Below, piece after piece: positions 1 through 5,135 of a stretch of 5,183 nucleotides of DNA. Within the stretch, counting starts at the first letter, position 1; each line of letters begins with the position of its first letter. The notes below the pieces were generated by a model. It worked only from the letters and a program-made list of their open reading frames with translations, did no database searches and was not told the origin of the DNA. Origin of the DNA: Spirosoma sp. (GTDB lineage: Bacteria > Bacteroidota > Bacteroidia > Cytophagales > Spirosomataceae); contig JANXVQ010000382.1 in the NCBI GenBank assembly GCA_025351545.1, forward strand, positions 1-5,183, given 5' to 3'. The position numbers and the translations under genes are program-made.

Positions 1-660
1 TCAAGCCAAAGACATTTAAGCGATTTTTCTGTTTACGAGCAAATCGGCGTTGAGTTATTCCTTTTTTTTGCCAGGCGTAGGGGACATAAGGCTGCATGGT
101 AAAGCCCGATTCATCCGCAAAATAAAGATCTATATACCCTAATAACCGCACGGGCGGCCCCGCAAAGTGTTAGCAGTAATTTCCACCGTTCGTATTTGTC
201 AGCATAGACTACCTTGTTTTGGCCTTGATGCGTACACCGCCGGAGGCGTCGCCATGAATAATTATTTTTTTAAAAAGCGTTTAACCGTATCCGAACTCAT
301 GGATGTATTCAATTCTTTTACTAATTCAGCCTGAATTGCTTTCACATTTTTCGCATGCGTGTCAACGGCTTTGTTTAAGTGCTTGATATGATTGGCATTC
401 GTAACGCTCAAAATCGGGTTACGCCCTTGGCCTAGTTTACGATTTAGCGCAACAATACCGGCTATTTCCCAGGCGTTTATCCAATTTCCGACGGTATTGT
501 GATTGACATCCAAATGGGTAGCAATTTGTTTGATCGTTACCCCGGCCTGATTCACTAAGAGAGCACGGCATTTTTCTCTAAACTCCACTTTAGGATGATA
601 TTTTGCGCCTTCCCGTAAGGTTATTTGTTGGTCGTGACGTGATCGTGGACTCTGCGTCTC
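1..660 (-). pseudogene. IS630-family transposase, decayed and truncated at both ends
   Basis: Read on the minus strand, about 640 down to 262 encodes the N-terminal DNA-binding half of an IS630/Tc1-type transposase: a region containing KYHPKVEFREKCRALL, then helix-turn-helix segments (IKQIATHLDVNHNTVGNWI), a linker with GQGRNP, and VKRFLKK. The frame hits TAA at 262-264 right after a run of seven A. Adding one A would give KKNNYSWRRLRR and stay open to a stop at 111-113. A second shift between about 140 and 172 is needed to reach the catalytic segment GYIDLYFADESGF, whose Asp codon is at 113-115 and matches the first DDE acidic residue of the family. That frame stays open to the left window edge through RLNVFGL. 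No ATG, GTG or TTG start precedes the conserved N-terminus, because the sequence runs into IS1. I read it as a dead copy. Programmed frameshifting could explain at most the first shift. Confidence 0.85.
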
Positions 661-666
661 TATTAT

Positions 667-948
667 ATGGTAACTATCACCGTTTCTTGCCGCTACTGTC
701 ACAACCAAGAGGCTGTCCGACGTAAAGGAGTCACGTCTAAGGGTCATCAACGCTACAAATGTGAAGCCTGCAAGCGTAGTTTTCAACTCGACTACGCAAA
801 ACGAGCCTACCGACCCGGCATTAAAGAGCAGGTTGTCGAGATGGCCTTGAACGGTAGTGGCATTCGAGATACGGCCCGTGTGTTGAAAATAAACATGAAC
901 ACAGTGATGAGCACGCTCAAAAAAAAGCCAACCAAATCGTCTCTGTAA
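667..948 (+). CDS. insA: IS1 InsA, DNA-binding regulator of transposition
   Basis: This 93-residue protein matches IS1 InsA (about 91 residues) in length and layout. A four-cysteine zinc-finger-like N-terminus is visible at C8, C11, C32 and C35 with GHQRYKCEACKRSFQ between and after. It is followed by a helix-turn-helix region at about residues 52-82 (GIKEQVVEMALNGSGIRDTARVLKI). In IS1, InsA binds the terminal repeats and represses the element's promoter, and it is also the N-terminal part of the transposase made by frameshifting. The start at 667 gives the usual InsA opening, a Met a few residues before the first CxxC. No Shine-Dalgarno is seen upstream, and the upstream bases belong to the IS630 remnant, so the native IS1 promoter may be missing. 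Confidence 0.9.
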   Translation: MVTITVSCRYCHNQEAVRRKGVTSKGHQRYKCEACKRSFQLDYAKRAYRPGIKEQVVEMALNGSGIRDTARVLKINMNTVMSTLKKKPTKSSL

Positions 949-1394
949 ATCCAGCTTATGTACGTACCGAAGCAACGCTCTGCATTCGTTTGGAAGCGGA
1001 CGAGCAGTGGTCTTACGTTCAGAAAAAGGCGAATCCGCGTTGGCTATGGTGGGTTGAAGATCATGACACCGGCGAAATTGTTGCCTTTTTGTTTGGTCGC
1101 CGGACGAATGCAAGTTTCAGGCGGTTGATGAAGTTATTAGCTGAATCAGGTGTGGTAGTGAGCCGTTGGTTCACCGACTACTGGTGGGCTTATCATGATC
1201 TACTTCCCGCCGAGATTCATCAAGTGGGTAAAGACCAGACGCAAAGTATTGAGCGGAAACATTTGGACTTGCGAACTCGCATCAAGCGGTTAGCCCGTCG
1301 AACCATCTGTTTTTCAAAGTCTGTTTTGATGCACGACACAGTGATTGGGTTGCTAATTAACCACCTATTCTTCAAACTAAATGTCCATCTTTAA
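667..1394 (+). CDS. insB: IS1 InsAB' transposase, made by -1 frameshift
   Basis: Reading insA to the slippery site at 921-927 and slipping back one base gives a continuous product of about 242 residues, compared with 232 for IS1 itself. The junction reads LKKKANQIVSVNPAYV, so the second frame is already coding well before the first Met-like codon at 990 (a TTG). The catalytic DDE triad is visible in the fusion: D112 in EADEQWSYV, D171 in WFTDYWWAY and E196 in SIERKHLDLR. The following basic stretch RTRIKRLARRT is also typical. The second frame contains no internal stop and ends at TAA 1392-1394. The enzyme cuts and joins DNA at the IS1 termini. The protein appears intact. Whether it is expressed depends on an outside promoter if the left end is lost. 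Confidence 0.88.
921..927 (+). promoter_or_regulatory. Programmed -1 ribosomal frameshift site A_AAA_AAG
   Basis: A run of eight A and a G (919-927) contains the heptamer A AAA AAG in exact phase with insA codons. This is the arrangement used in dnaX of E. coli, while IS1 itself uses a similar A-rich site. Slipping back one base joins insA to the open insB' frame without a gap in homology. insA would otherwise end at TAA 946-948. I saw no obvious stimulating stem-loop just downstream. Confidence 0.8.
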
Positions 1395-1408
1395 GGCATG
1401 ACCGACTG

Positions 1409-1431
1409 GTTAAGTTTTGATAGCTAACACC
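1409..1431 (-). repeat. IS1 right terminal inverted repeat
   Basis: The last 23 bases before 1431, read inward on the minus strand, begin GGTGTTAGCTATCAAAACTT and resemble the canonical IS1 terminus in its GGTG tip and CAA..CTTA core. The element ends 9 bp before the stop codon of the neighbouring TM2-like gene. The exact tip is inferred from resemblance because the partner repeat was not found. Confidence 0.5.
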
Positions 1432-1440
1432 AGATACTAA

Positions 1441-1644
1441 TTATTTGCCGGGATTGTAGCGGGCCGCGTCAATGATAGACCATAAGTGAATAACCCATCC
1501 CATCAGGAAAAACCAGAGCGCTGCGGCCAGTACAAACTGCAAAATAGCCATCAGCAACCGACCTTGTAAAAGCTGCCCTAACCCCGGAATGAAGAAACTA
1601 CTAAGGGCAGCCAGAACGTTGCCACCCGACCCTTGACCAGCCAT
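1441..1644 (-). CDS. Small TM2-like membrane protein
   Basis: This 67-residue protein has the TM2 layout. A short Gly-rich N-terminus (residues 1-9) is followed by a first hydrophobic stretch ending in the motif PGLGQLLQGR (20-29). A second membrane segment covers about 31-48. The tail WVIHLWSIIDAARY (50-63) places an Asp at the end of the last hydrophobic stretch, as TM2 proteins do. Two membrane passages in the inner membrane are likely. The function of such stand-alone TM2 proteins is not known. The start at 1644 gives a full domain with nothing missing. The 44-bp gap to the upstream GIY-YIG gene contains a -7-like box, so it may have its own promoter. An IS1 end lies 9 bp beyond its stop, so any native terminator has been displaced. 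Confidence 0.8.
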   Translation of the reverse strand: MAGQGSGGNVLAALSSFFIPGLGQLLQGRLLMAILQFVLAAALWFFLMGWVIHLWSIIDAARYNPGK

Positions 1645-1667
1645 AGTTTTGATTGTGTTTTGAGTTT

Positions 1668-1675
1668 CAAATATA
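1668..1675 (-). promoter_or_regulatory. Possible Bacteroidota -7 promoter box before the TM2-like gene
   Basis: On the minus strand the octamer TATATTTG fits the Bacteroidota -7 consensus TAnnTTTG exactly and lies 23 bp before the start codon. I found no good TTTG -33 box at the expected distance, so this is only suggestive. Confidence 0.35.
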
Positions 1676-1688
1676 CATTTTCAGTAAA

Positions 1689-2243
1689 TTACTTTAACGC
1701 CACTATTTTGTTATTGCCTCCTGACTTTCCAAACAAAGGTTTCAAGTCGCGATGCAATTGGTCTTCAAGGTATTGGGCCACTAGACCATCTTCGATTGCG
1801 ACATAGTTAAACGTAAATGTAAGCTTCTCATCAGTAAGCCATTTTCTTAATTGTAGAGAATATGTTTGATCATTTCCCCAACCACAATGCTGTATAAATC
1901 GACTACTTAATTTCGTTTTAGTACAGCTCCCTACATATACAAATTTGCTATCAGTATTTTTATTATCTCTTGCACGTTTGTAATCAGCTTTGATCGGTTC
2001 CGCGTTAAATTGTTTCACTAATTCATTTGGCAAATCAACGTCAATCCAGTAAATATGACATCCTGACTTCGGTAGTTTTTCGGCAAATTGCCGAACATGG
2101 GTTTCGTCTTTAATTTGCGAAGCATTTATTATTTCCGTGCTGAATGAGGACAGTATTTCTGCATTCTGAATCAGGTTTTTCATCTCGCCAAGATACTGTA
2201 CCAGGCTATCTTGAGTTTTTTTTAGATCAATCACTTTGCTCAT
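1689..2243 (-). CDS. GIY-YIG nuclease-fold protein, function unknown
   Basis: This 184-residue protein carries the GIY-YIG signatures in order. HIYWID at residues 63-68 stands for the GIY strand. FVYVGSC at 101-107 stands for YIG, SSRFIQHCG at 113-121 gives the catalytic-type Arg (R115), and LEDQLHRDLKPLFGKSGGNN at 159-178 gives the metal-binding-type Glu (E160) and the terminal Asn. All key positions appear present, so nuclease activity is possible. The stretch between the first two motifs is about 32 residues, longer than the usual 10-20. The first 60 residues look helical and match nothing I recognise. I chose the Met at 2243 over an in-frame ATG at 2321 because the extra 26 codons would read through the terminator of the preceding gene. 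The gene is visibly richer in A and T than the neighbouring isomerase, which suggests acquisition. No partner methylase or toxin gene is adjacent, so a defence role is not supported. Confidence 0.75.
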   Translation of the reverse strand: MSKVIDLKKTQDSLVQYLGEMKNLIQNAEILSSFSTEIINASQIKDETHVRQFAEKLPKSGCHIYWIDVDLPNELVKQFNAEPIKADYKRARDNKNTDSKFVYVGSCTKTKLSSRFIQHCGWGNDQTYSLQLRKWLTDEKLTFTFNYVAIEDGLVAQYLEDQLHRDLKPLFGKSGGNNKIVALK

Positions 2244-2261
2244 TTTCTTAAATTTAATGTA

Positions 2262-2269
2262 GAAAGATA
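2262..2269 (-). promoter_or_regulatory. Weak -7-like box before the GIY-YIG gene
   Basis: TATCTTTC on the minus strand matches seven of eight positions of TAnnTTTG. It sits 18 bp before the chosen start and just after the upstream terminator, where a promoter is expected. There is no clear -33 element. Confidence 0.25.
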
Positions 2270-2280
2270 AACTCGTTAGG

Positions 2281-2316
2281 ATGTAAAAAGAAGTGTCGGG
2301 CTTGAGAACCCGACAC
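2281..2316 (-). terminator. Rho-independent terminator of the isomerase/oxidoreductase unit
   Basis: GTGTCGGG at 2293-2300 and CCCGACAC at 2309-2316 form a perfect 8-bp, GC-rich stem with an 8-nt loop. On the minus strand it is followed by the T-rich tract TTCTTTTTAC. It begins 20 bp after the isomerase stop codon and has no T tract in the plus direction, so it terminates minus-strand transcripts. Confidence 0.88.
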
Positions 2317-2336
2317 CACAAAAACTACGATTCAAT

Positions 2337-3389
2337 TTACAACCCCAGCACTTTCTTGTTAAACTCATCATCGGCACCGGTTCCGGCGAAGTCATCAAAC
2401 GCGCGCTCGGTGACGCGGATAATGTGGCTTTCGATGAACGGCGCGCCCTCTGCCGCGCCTTGTTCAGGGTGTTTCAGGGCACACTCCCACTCCAGTACGG
2501 CCCAGCGATCATAGTCGTATTGGGCTAGTTTGGAGAAGATACCCGAAAAATCAACCTGTCCGTCGCCCAGCGACCGGAACCGCCCAGCCCGCTCGACCCA
2601 GCCTTGATAACCGCCGTAAACGCCTTGTTTTCCCGTTGGGTTAAACTCAGCATCTTTCACGTGATAGGCGTAAATTCGCTCGTGATAGAAATCAATAAAT
2701 TGCAGATAATCAAGCTGTTGAAGCACAAAGTGGCTCGGATCGTAGTTAATACCCGCCCGTGGGTGATTACCTACTTTCTCCAGAAACATCTCAAACGTAA
2801 TACCGTCGTGCAAGTCTTCGCCGGGGTGCAATTCGTAAGCCAGATCGACACCAGCTTCATCATAGGCGTTCAGAATAGGCAGCCAACGATTAGCCAGTTC
2901 GGTAAAACCGGTTTCTACCAGCCCCGCCGGACGCTGCGGCCACGGGTACACAAACGGCCAAAGCAGCGCACCAGAAAACGTTGGGCTGACCTTTAGTCCG
3001 AGGTTTTTGCTGGCTTTAGCAGTCATCAACAATTGATCGACGGCCCAGGCCTGCTGATCTTTGGGTTTGCCCGCCAGTTCGGCCGGTCCGAAGCCATCGA
3101 ACATGGAGCCGTAAGCCGGGTGAACAGCCACCAATTGTCCCTGTAAGTGAGTAGCCAGTTCGGTGATTTCAACACCAATATCTTTCAGTTTACCTTTCAG
3201 TTCATCGCAGTAGGTCTGACTCTCAGAGGCTTTCTTGAGATCAATCATACGCGGGTCCCAGGTAGGAATCTGGACACCTTTGTAGCCTAAATCGGCCATG
3301 TATTTGGCAATGGATTCAAGCGAATTAAACGGGGCCGTATCTCCCAGAAATTGGGCCAAAAAGATGCCCGGACCTTTCATGGTTTTCAT
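2337..3389 (-). CDS. Sugar phosphate isomerase/epimerase (xylose-isomerase-like TIM barrel)
   Basis: This 350-residue protein belongs to the AP-endonuclease-2/xylose-isomerase-like TIM-barrel superfamily. The typical metal-site residues of the fold are visible: E186 in YELHPGED, D217 and H220 in INYDPSHF, H243 in AYHVKDAEF, and E300 in VLEWEC. The N-terminus (KGPGIFLAQF, then KYMADLGYKGVQIP at 29-42) forms the first barrel strand and helix. There is no signal peptide, so it acts in the cytoplasm. Family members isomerise, epimerise or dehydrate sugars, inosose or keto-sugars with a divalent metal; the substrate here cannot be read. It is the last gene of a codirectional set with a Gfo/Idh/MocA oxidoreductase and is followed by a strong terminator. 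The Met at 3389 was chosen, although the Met three codons later is equally possible. No Shine-Dalgarno is visible. The octamer-repeat region lies directly upstream. Confidence 0.88.
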   Translation of the reverse strand: MKTMKGPGIFLAQFLGDTAPFNSLESIAKYMADLGYKGVQIPTWDPRMIDLKKASESQTYCDELKGKLKDIGVEITELATHLQGQLVAVHPAYGSMFDGFGPAELAGKPKDQQAWAVDQLLMTAKASKNLGLKVSPTFSGALLWPFVYPWPQRPAGLVETGFTELANRWLPILNAYDEAGVDLAYELHPGEDLHDGITFEMFLEKVGNHPRAGINYDPSHFVLQQLDYLQFIDFYHERIYAYHVKDAEFNPTGKQGVYGGYQGWVERAGRFRSLGDGQVDFSGIFSKLAQYDYDRWAVLEWECALKHPEQGAAEGAPFIESHIIRVTERAFDDFAGTGADDEFNKKVLGL

Positions 3390-3397
3390 ATATTTTC

Positions 3398-3468
3398 AAT
3401 TTTGAATGATAGAATGAGTGGATGATAGAATGGAGTAACAATTTTGTACCATTCACTCATTCAAAATT
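3398..3468. repeat. Inverted pair of octamer arrays between the isomerase and the four-helix-bundle gene
   Basis: Four 8-nt units on the plus strand at 3404-3435 (GAATGATA, GAATGAGT, GGATGATA, GAATGGAG) are perfectly phased. Two units in the opposite direction follow at 3447-3462 (GAATGGTA and GAATGAGT on the minus strand). The outer edges form a perfect 12-bp inverted repeat, AATTTTGAATGA at 3398-3409 with TCATTCAAAATT at 3457-3468. The unit can fold into a hairpin in more than one register. It fills the whole gap upstream of the isomerase start. Confidence 0.8.
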
Positions 3469-3471
3469 AGT

Positions 3472-3849
3472 TCATGTGTTTTTTCGAGCTTTGGAAAGTA
3501 CTTTAATAATTTCAGTAGCCTCCTGCATTAAACTTTCAAGTCGATTGAGTGGAATGATCTTCTATTCAGCCAAAATTTCCATCCAGAATAGCGACTCATC
3601 AGCTTCTTCAATGGTTACGCTCAACTTAGCATAAAACTCAGCTTTACTTCCAGCACGACATGTTGCCCGATAATTAGCGCCAGTCGACGATGCTGATCTC
3701 AAAAATTGCTTACCCAGTATCTGAGCTTCTTCGGTTTTAGGTTGAGCCTGAAATACCCGGACACTTCGCAAAACGAACTCTTTTGTTCTGCGTTTGAAAT
3801 CCTCCACAAACTCCTCTTTACCCGAAAATACTGGCTTCGCTTCCATCAT
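3472..3849 (-). pseudogene. Four-helix-bundle (S23 / 23S rRNA intervening sequence) protein gene with internal amber stop
   Basis: Residues 1-95 match the S23 four-helix-bundle family: FKRRTKEFVLRSVRVF at 18-33, then QILGKQFLRSASSTGANYRA at 43-62, RAGSKAEFYAKLSVTIEEAD at 65-84, and ESLFWMEILAE at 85-95. A TAG at 3562-3564 then interrupts the frame. Beyond it the same frame continues with KIIPLNRLESLMQEATEI and ends KVLSKARKNT before TGA at 3472-3474. This is the expected fourth helix and C-terminus. The total of 125 codons fits the family (about 115-130), so a single base change created the stop. The 95-residue product would lack most of the last helix. Members are small proteins of unknown cellular role, first noticed in insertions within 23S rRNA genes. 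The gene sits between two metabolic genes that otherwise look like partners. The start could be either of two adjacent ATG codons at 3844-3849, inside a repeat unit. Confidence 0.88.
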
Positions 3850-3875
3850 TCACTCATTCTATCTGTCGCTCATTC
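3844..3875 (-). repeat. Octamer array overlapping the four-helix-bundle gene start
   Basis: On the minus strand there are four phased 8-nt units: GAATGAGC, GACAGATA, GAATGAGT and GAATGATG. The last unit contains the start codons of the four-helix-bundle gene. The array fills nearly the whole gap between the oxidoreductase stop and that gene. Twelve bases, ATTCACTCATTC on the plus strand at 3848-3859, recur identically at 3451-3462 on the other side of the gene. Confidence 0.75.
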
Positions 3876-3879
3876 AATA

Positions 3880-5025
3880 TTAAATTTCAACCCACGCTTG
3901 CTTGCGGTTGGATTCGAGAATCTTTTCGCAGATGAGCAACTCGCGGTAACCATCCGCGAAGGTTGGGAAAGTTGGCTTTTCGGGCTGTTTCCCAGCAACA
4001 ATGGCGTCGTATACTTCTTTGAACAATTGTTTCGACGTATCAGGGAACCCTTCATTATGGCCACCGGGAAATGAAATCACCGAGCGGGCTTCGGGGTGAG
4101 CCAGCGATGGATCGCGCATGAACGACTGGTTAGCACCATCGCGATTACCAATCCACATTTCGTTGGGTGCTTCAGAATTCCAGGCATACGTCTTCTTTGA
4201 GCCAGCAATCTCCAGTTTCATCTGATTTTTGCGCCCTGCCGATACTTGCGACACGGTGATAACGCCCCGGTTCCCATTATCGAAACGCAGCAGCACGTTG
4301 GCGTGGTCTTCAGTACTAATTGGAACATCCGCGTAATCTTCCGGCTGGAGCATCTTTCCCGAATACGTTTCAACGGGCTTCAATGGCTTCTTACGCACTT
4401 TATGAACCGTATTGAAATCAGCCATAACGGCAACCGTTTTCAGTCCTGTAATGTATTCCAGGCTGTCCATCAAGTGCGAACCAATATCGGCAATAGCCCG
4501 CGAATCGCCCGATTTATCGGGTTCGAGACGCCAGTTATAGTCGGTGTCATAGAAGAGCCAATCCTGCAAATACGAGCCAATGATTGAGTAGATTTCGCCT
4601 AAATCATTCTGCTCCCGCATCACCTTCATCTGTCGAACCAGCGGGTAATAGCGTAGGTTGAAATGAACGGCGTTAACCAATCCGGTTTTCTTCGCCAGCG
4701 CCACCAATTCTTCGGCTTCGTGAAGGTCTTTGGCCAACGGTTTTTCGCAAATAATGTGTTTGCCCGCTTCCAAAACTGCCTTCGATTGTGAATAGTGCAG
4801 GAAGTTGGGCGTACAAACGTGTACCACTTGAATGTCGTCCATCTTCAGCAATTCATCGAACGTACAGGACCGTTCGATACCAAGCTGGTCGGCCTTTTGA
4901 CGGGCCAATTCGGGAGTCACTTCGCAAAGTGCGAGAACATTTGTATTAGGAAGGCGACGCAGTGCTTCAATGTGCGCAGGCCCGATGAATCCAGTGCCAA
5001 CGACACCGATGTTAATTTTTTGCAT
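3880..5025 (-). CDS. Gfo/Idh/MocA family NAD(P)-dependent oxidoreductase
   Basis: This 381-residue protein begins with the Rossmann fold motif GVVGTGFIG (residues 7-15) for NAD(P) binding. It has the family signature EKPLAKD at 94-100, in which K95 is the usual catalytic/structural Lys. The C-terminal substrate domain contains IADIGSHLMDSLEYITG at 178-194, where D180 and H184 match the catalytic region of the family. Length is typical. There is no signal peptide or twin-arginine motif, so it is cytoplasmic. Such enzymes oxidise or reduce a hydroxyl or keto group of sugars, inositols or related polyols; the exact substrate is unknown. It is the first gene of a probable operon with the TIM-barrel isomerase, a pairing common in Bacteroidota sugar catabolism. 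The start at 5025 puts the Rossmann Gly six residues from the N-terminus, as usual. Repeat arrays form its 5' leader. Confidence 0.92.
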   Translation of the reverse strand: MQKINIGVVGTGFIGPAHIEALRRLPNTNVLALCEVTPELARQKADQLGIERSCTFDELLKMDDIQVVHVCTPNFLHYSQSKAVLEAGKHIICEKPLAKDLHEAEELVALAKKTGLVNAVHFNLRYYPLVRQMKVMREQNDLGEIYSIIGSYLQDWLFYDTDYNWRLEPDKSGDSRAIADIGSHLMDSLEYITGLKTVAVMADFNTVHKVRKKPLKPVETYSGKMLQPEDYADVPISTEDHANVLLRFDNGNRGVITVSQVSAGRKNQMKLEIAGSKKTYAWNSEAPNEMWIGNRDGANQSFMRDPSLAHPEARSVISFPGGHNEGFPDTSKQLFKEVYDAIVAGKQPEKPTFPTFADGYRELLICEKILESNRKQAWVEI

Positions 5026-5032
5026 GAGGGTT

Positions 5033-5135
5033 TAAAGAGCGAAAGAGCGTTACAGAGAGCGAAAGAGTGAATGAGTGAATGAGCGAAATCTTCTCGCAGC
5101 AAATACTCTTTCACTCTTTCACTCATTCACTCTTT
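5033..5135. repeat. Large inverted octamer array before the oxidoreductase gene
   Basis: Plus-strand units of the GAAWGAGY type lie at 5033-5048 (TAAAGAGC, GAAAGAGC) and, after a 4-nt phase change, at 5061-5088 (GAAAGAGT, GAATGAGT, GAATGAGC, GAAA). Four minus-strand units lie at 5104-5135. The arms at 5062-5079 and 5118-5135 are perfect 18-bp inverted repeats. Allowing two mismatches the stem extends to about 27 bp (5062-5088 with 5109-5135), leaving a loop of about 20 nt. The structure lies in the gap upstream of the oxidoreductase start, but no T tract follows, so it is not a standard terminator. Confidence 0.85.

Larger units (their letters stand above)
667..1431 (+). mobile_element. IS1-family insertion sequence, left end not identified
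   Basis: An intact insA/insB' pair defines the element. The right end is placed at about 1431: read inward from there on the minus strand it begins GGTGTTAGCTATCAAAACTT, which resembles the known IS1 termini (GGTG followed by a CAA..CTTA core). A matching inverted repeat should lie some 40-60 bp before insA, but those bases carry IS630 coding sequence and no match was seen. The only weak echo is GGTAACTATCA at 669-679, which overlaps the insA start codon. No convincing target duplication of the 9 bp after 1431 was found on the left. The left limit given is simply the insA start. The copy is probably truncated on the left and may be unable to move by itself. Confidence 0.75.

Noticed and set aside
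262..1113. A 283-residue minus-strand open frame
   Set aside because: Only about the last 125 residues are IS630 transposase. The N-terminal part is the complement of IS1 insA/insB' and shows no independent homology.
1689..2243. Restriction or retron-like defence cassette around the GIY-YIG protein
   Set aside because: There is no adjacent methylase, reverse transcriptase, antitoxin or other partner in the window.
2244..2321. Upstream in-frame ATG extending the GIY-YIG protein by 26 residues
   Set aside because: The extension reads through the terminator hairpin at 2293-2316 and has no family resemblance; the ATG at 2243 is the better start.
2604..2996. A 130-residue plus-strand open frame
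   Set aside because: It is the complement of the well-supported isomerase gene and has no recognisable domain.
3706..4074. A 122-residue plus-strand open frame
   Set aside because: It spans the complements of the four-helix-bundle gene and the oxidoreductase end, so it is a shadow frame.
4246..4587. A 113-residue plus-strand open frame
   Set aside because: It is the complement of the oxidoreductase coding region, without a motif of its own.
4917..5126. A 69-residue minus-strand open frame through the repeat array
   Set aside because: It is a shifted frame overlapping the oxidoreductase N-terminus and low-complexity octamers.
5033..5135. CRISPR array
   Set aside because: The units are 8 nt and degenerate with no spacers, unlike CRISPR repeats of about 24-40 nt with unique spacers.
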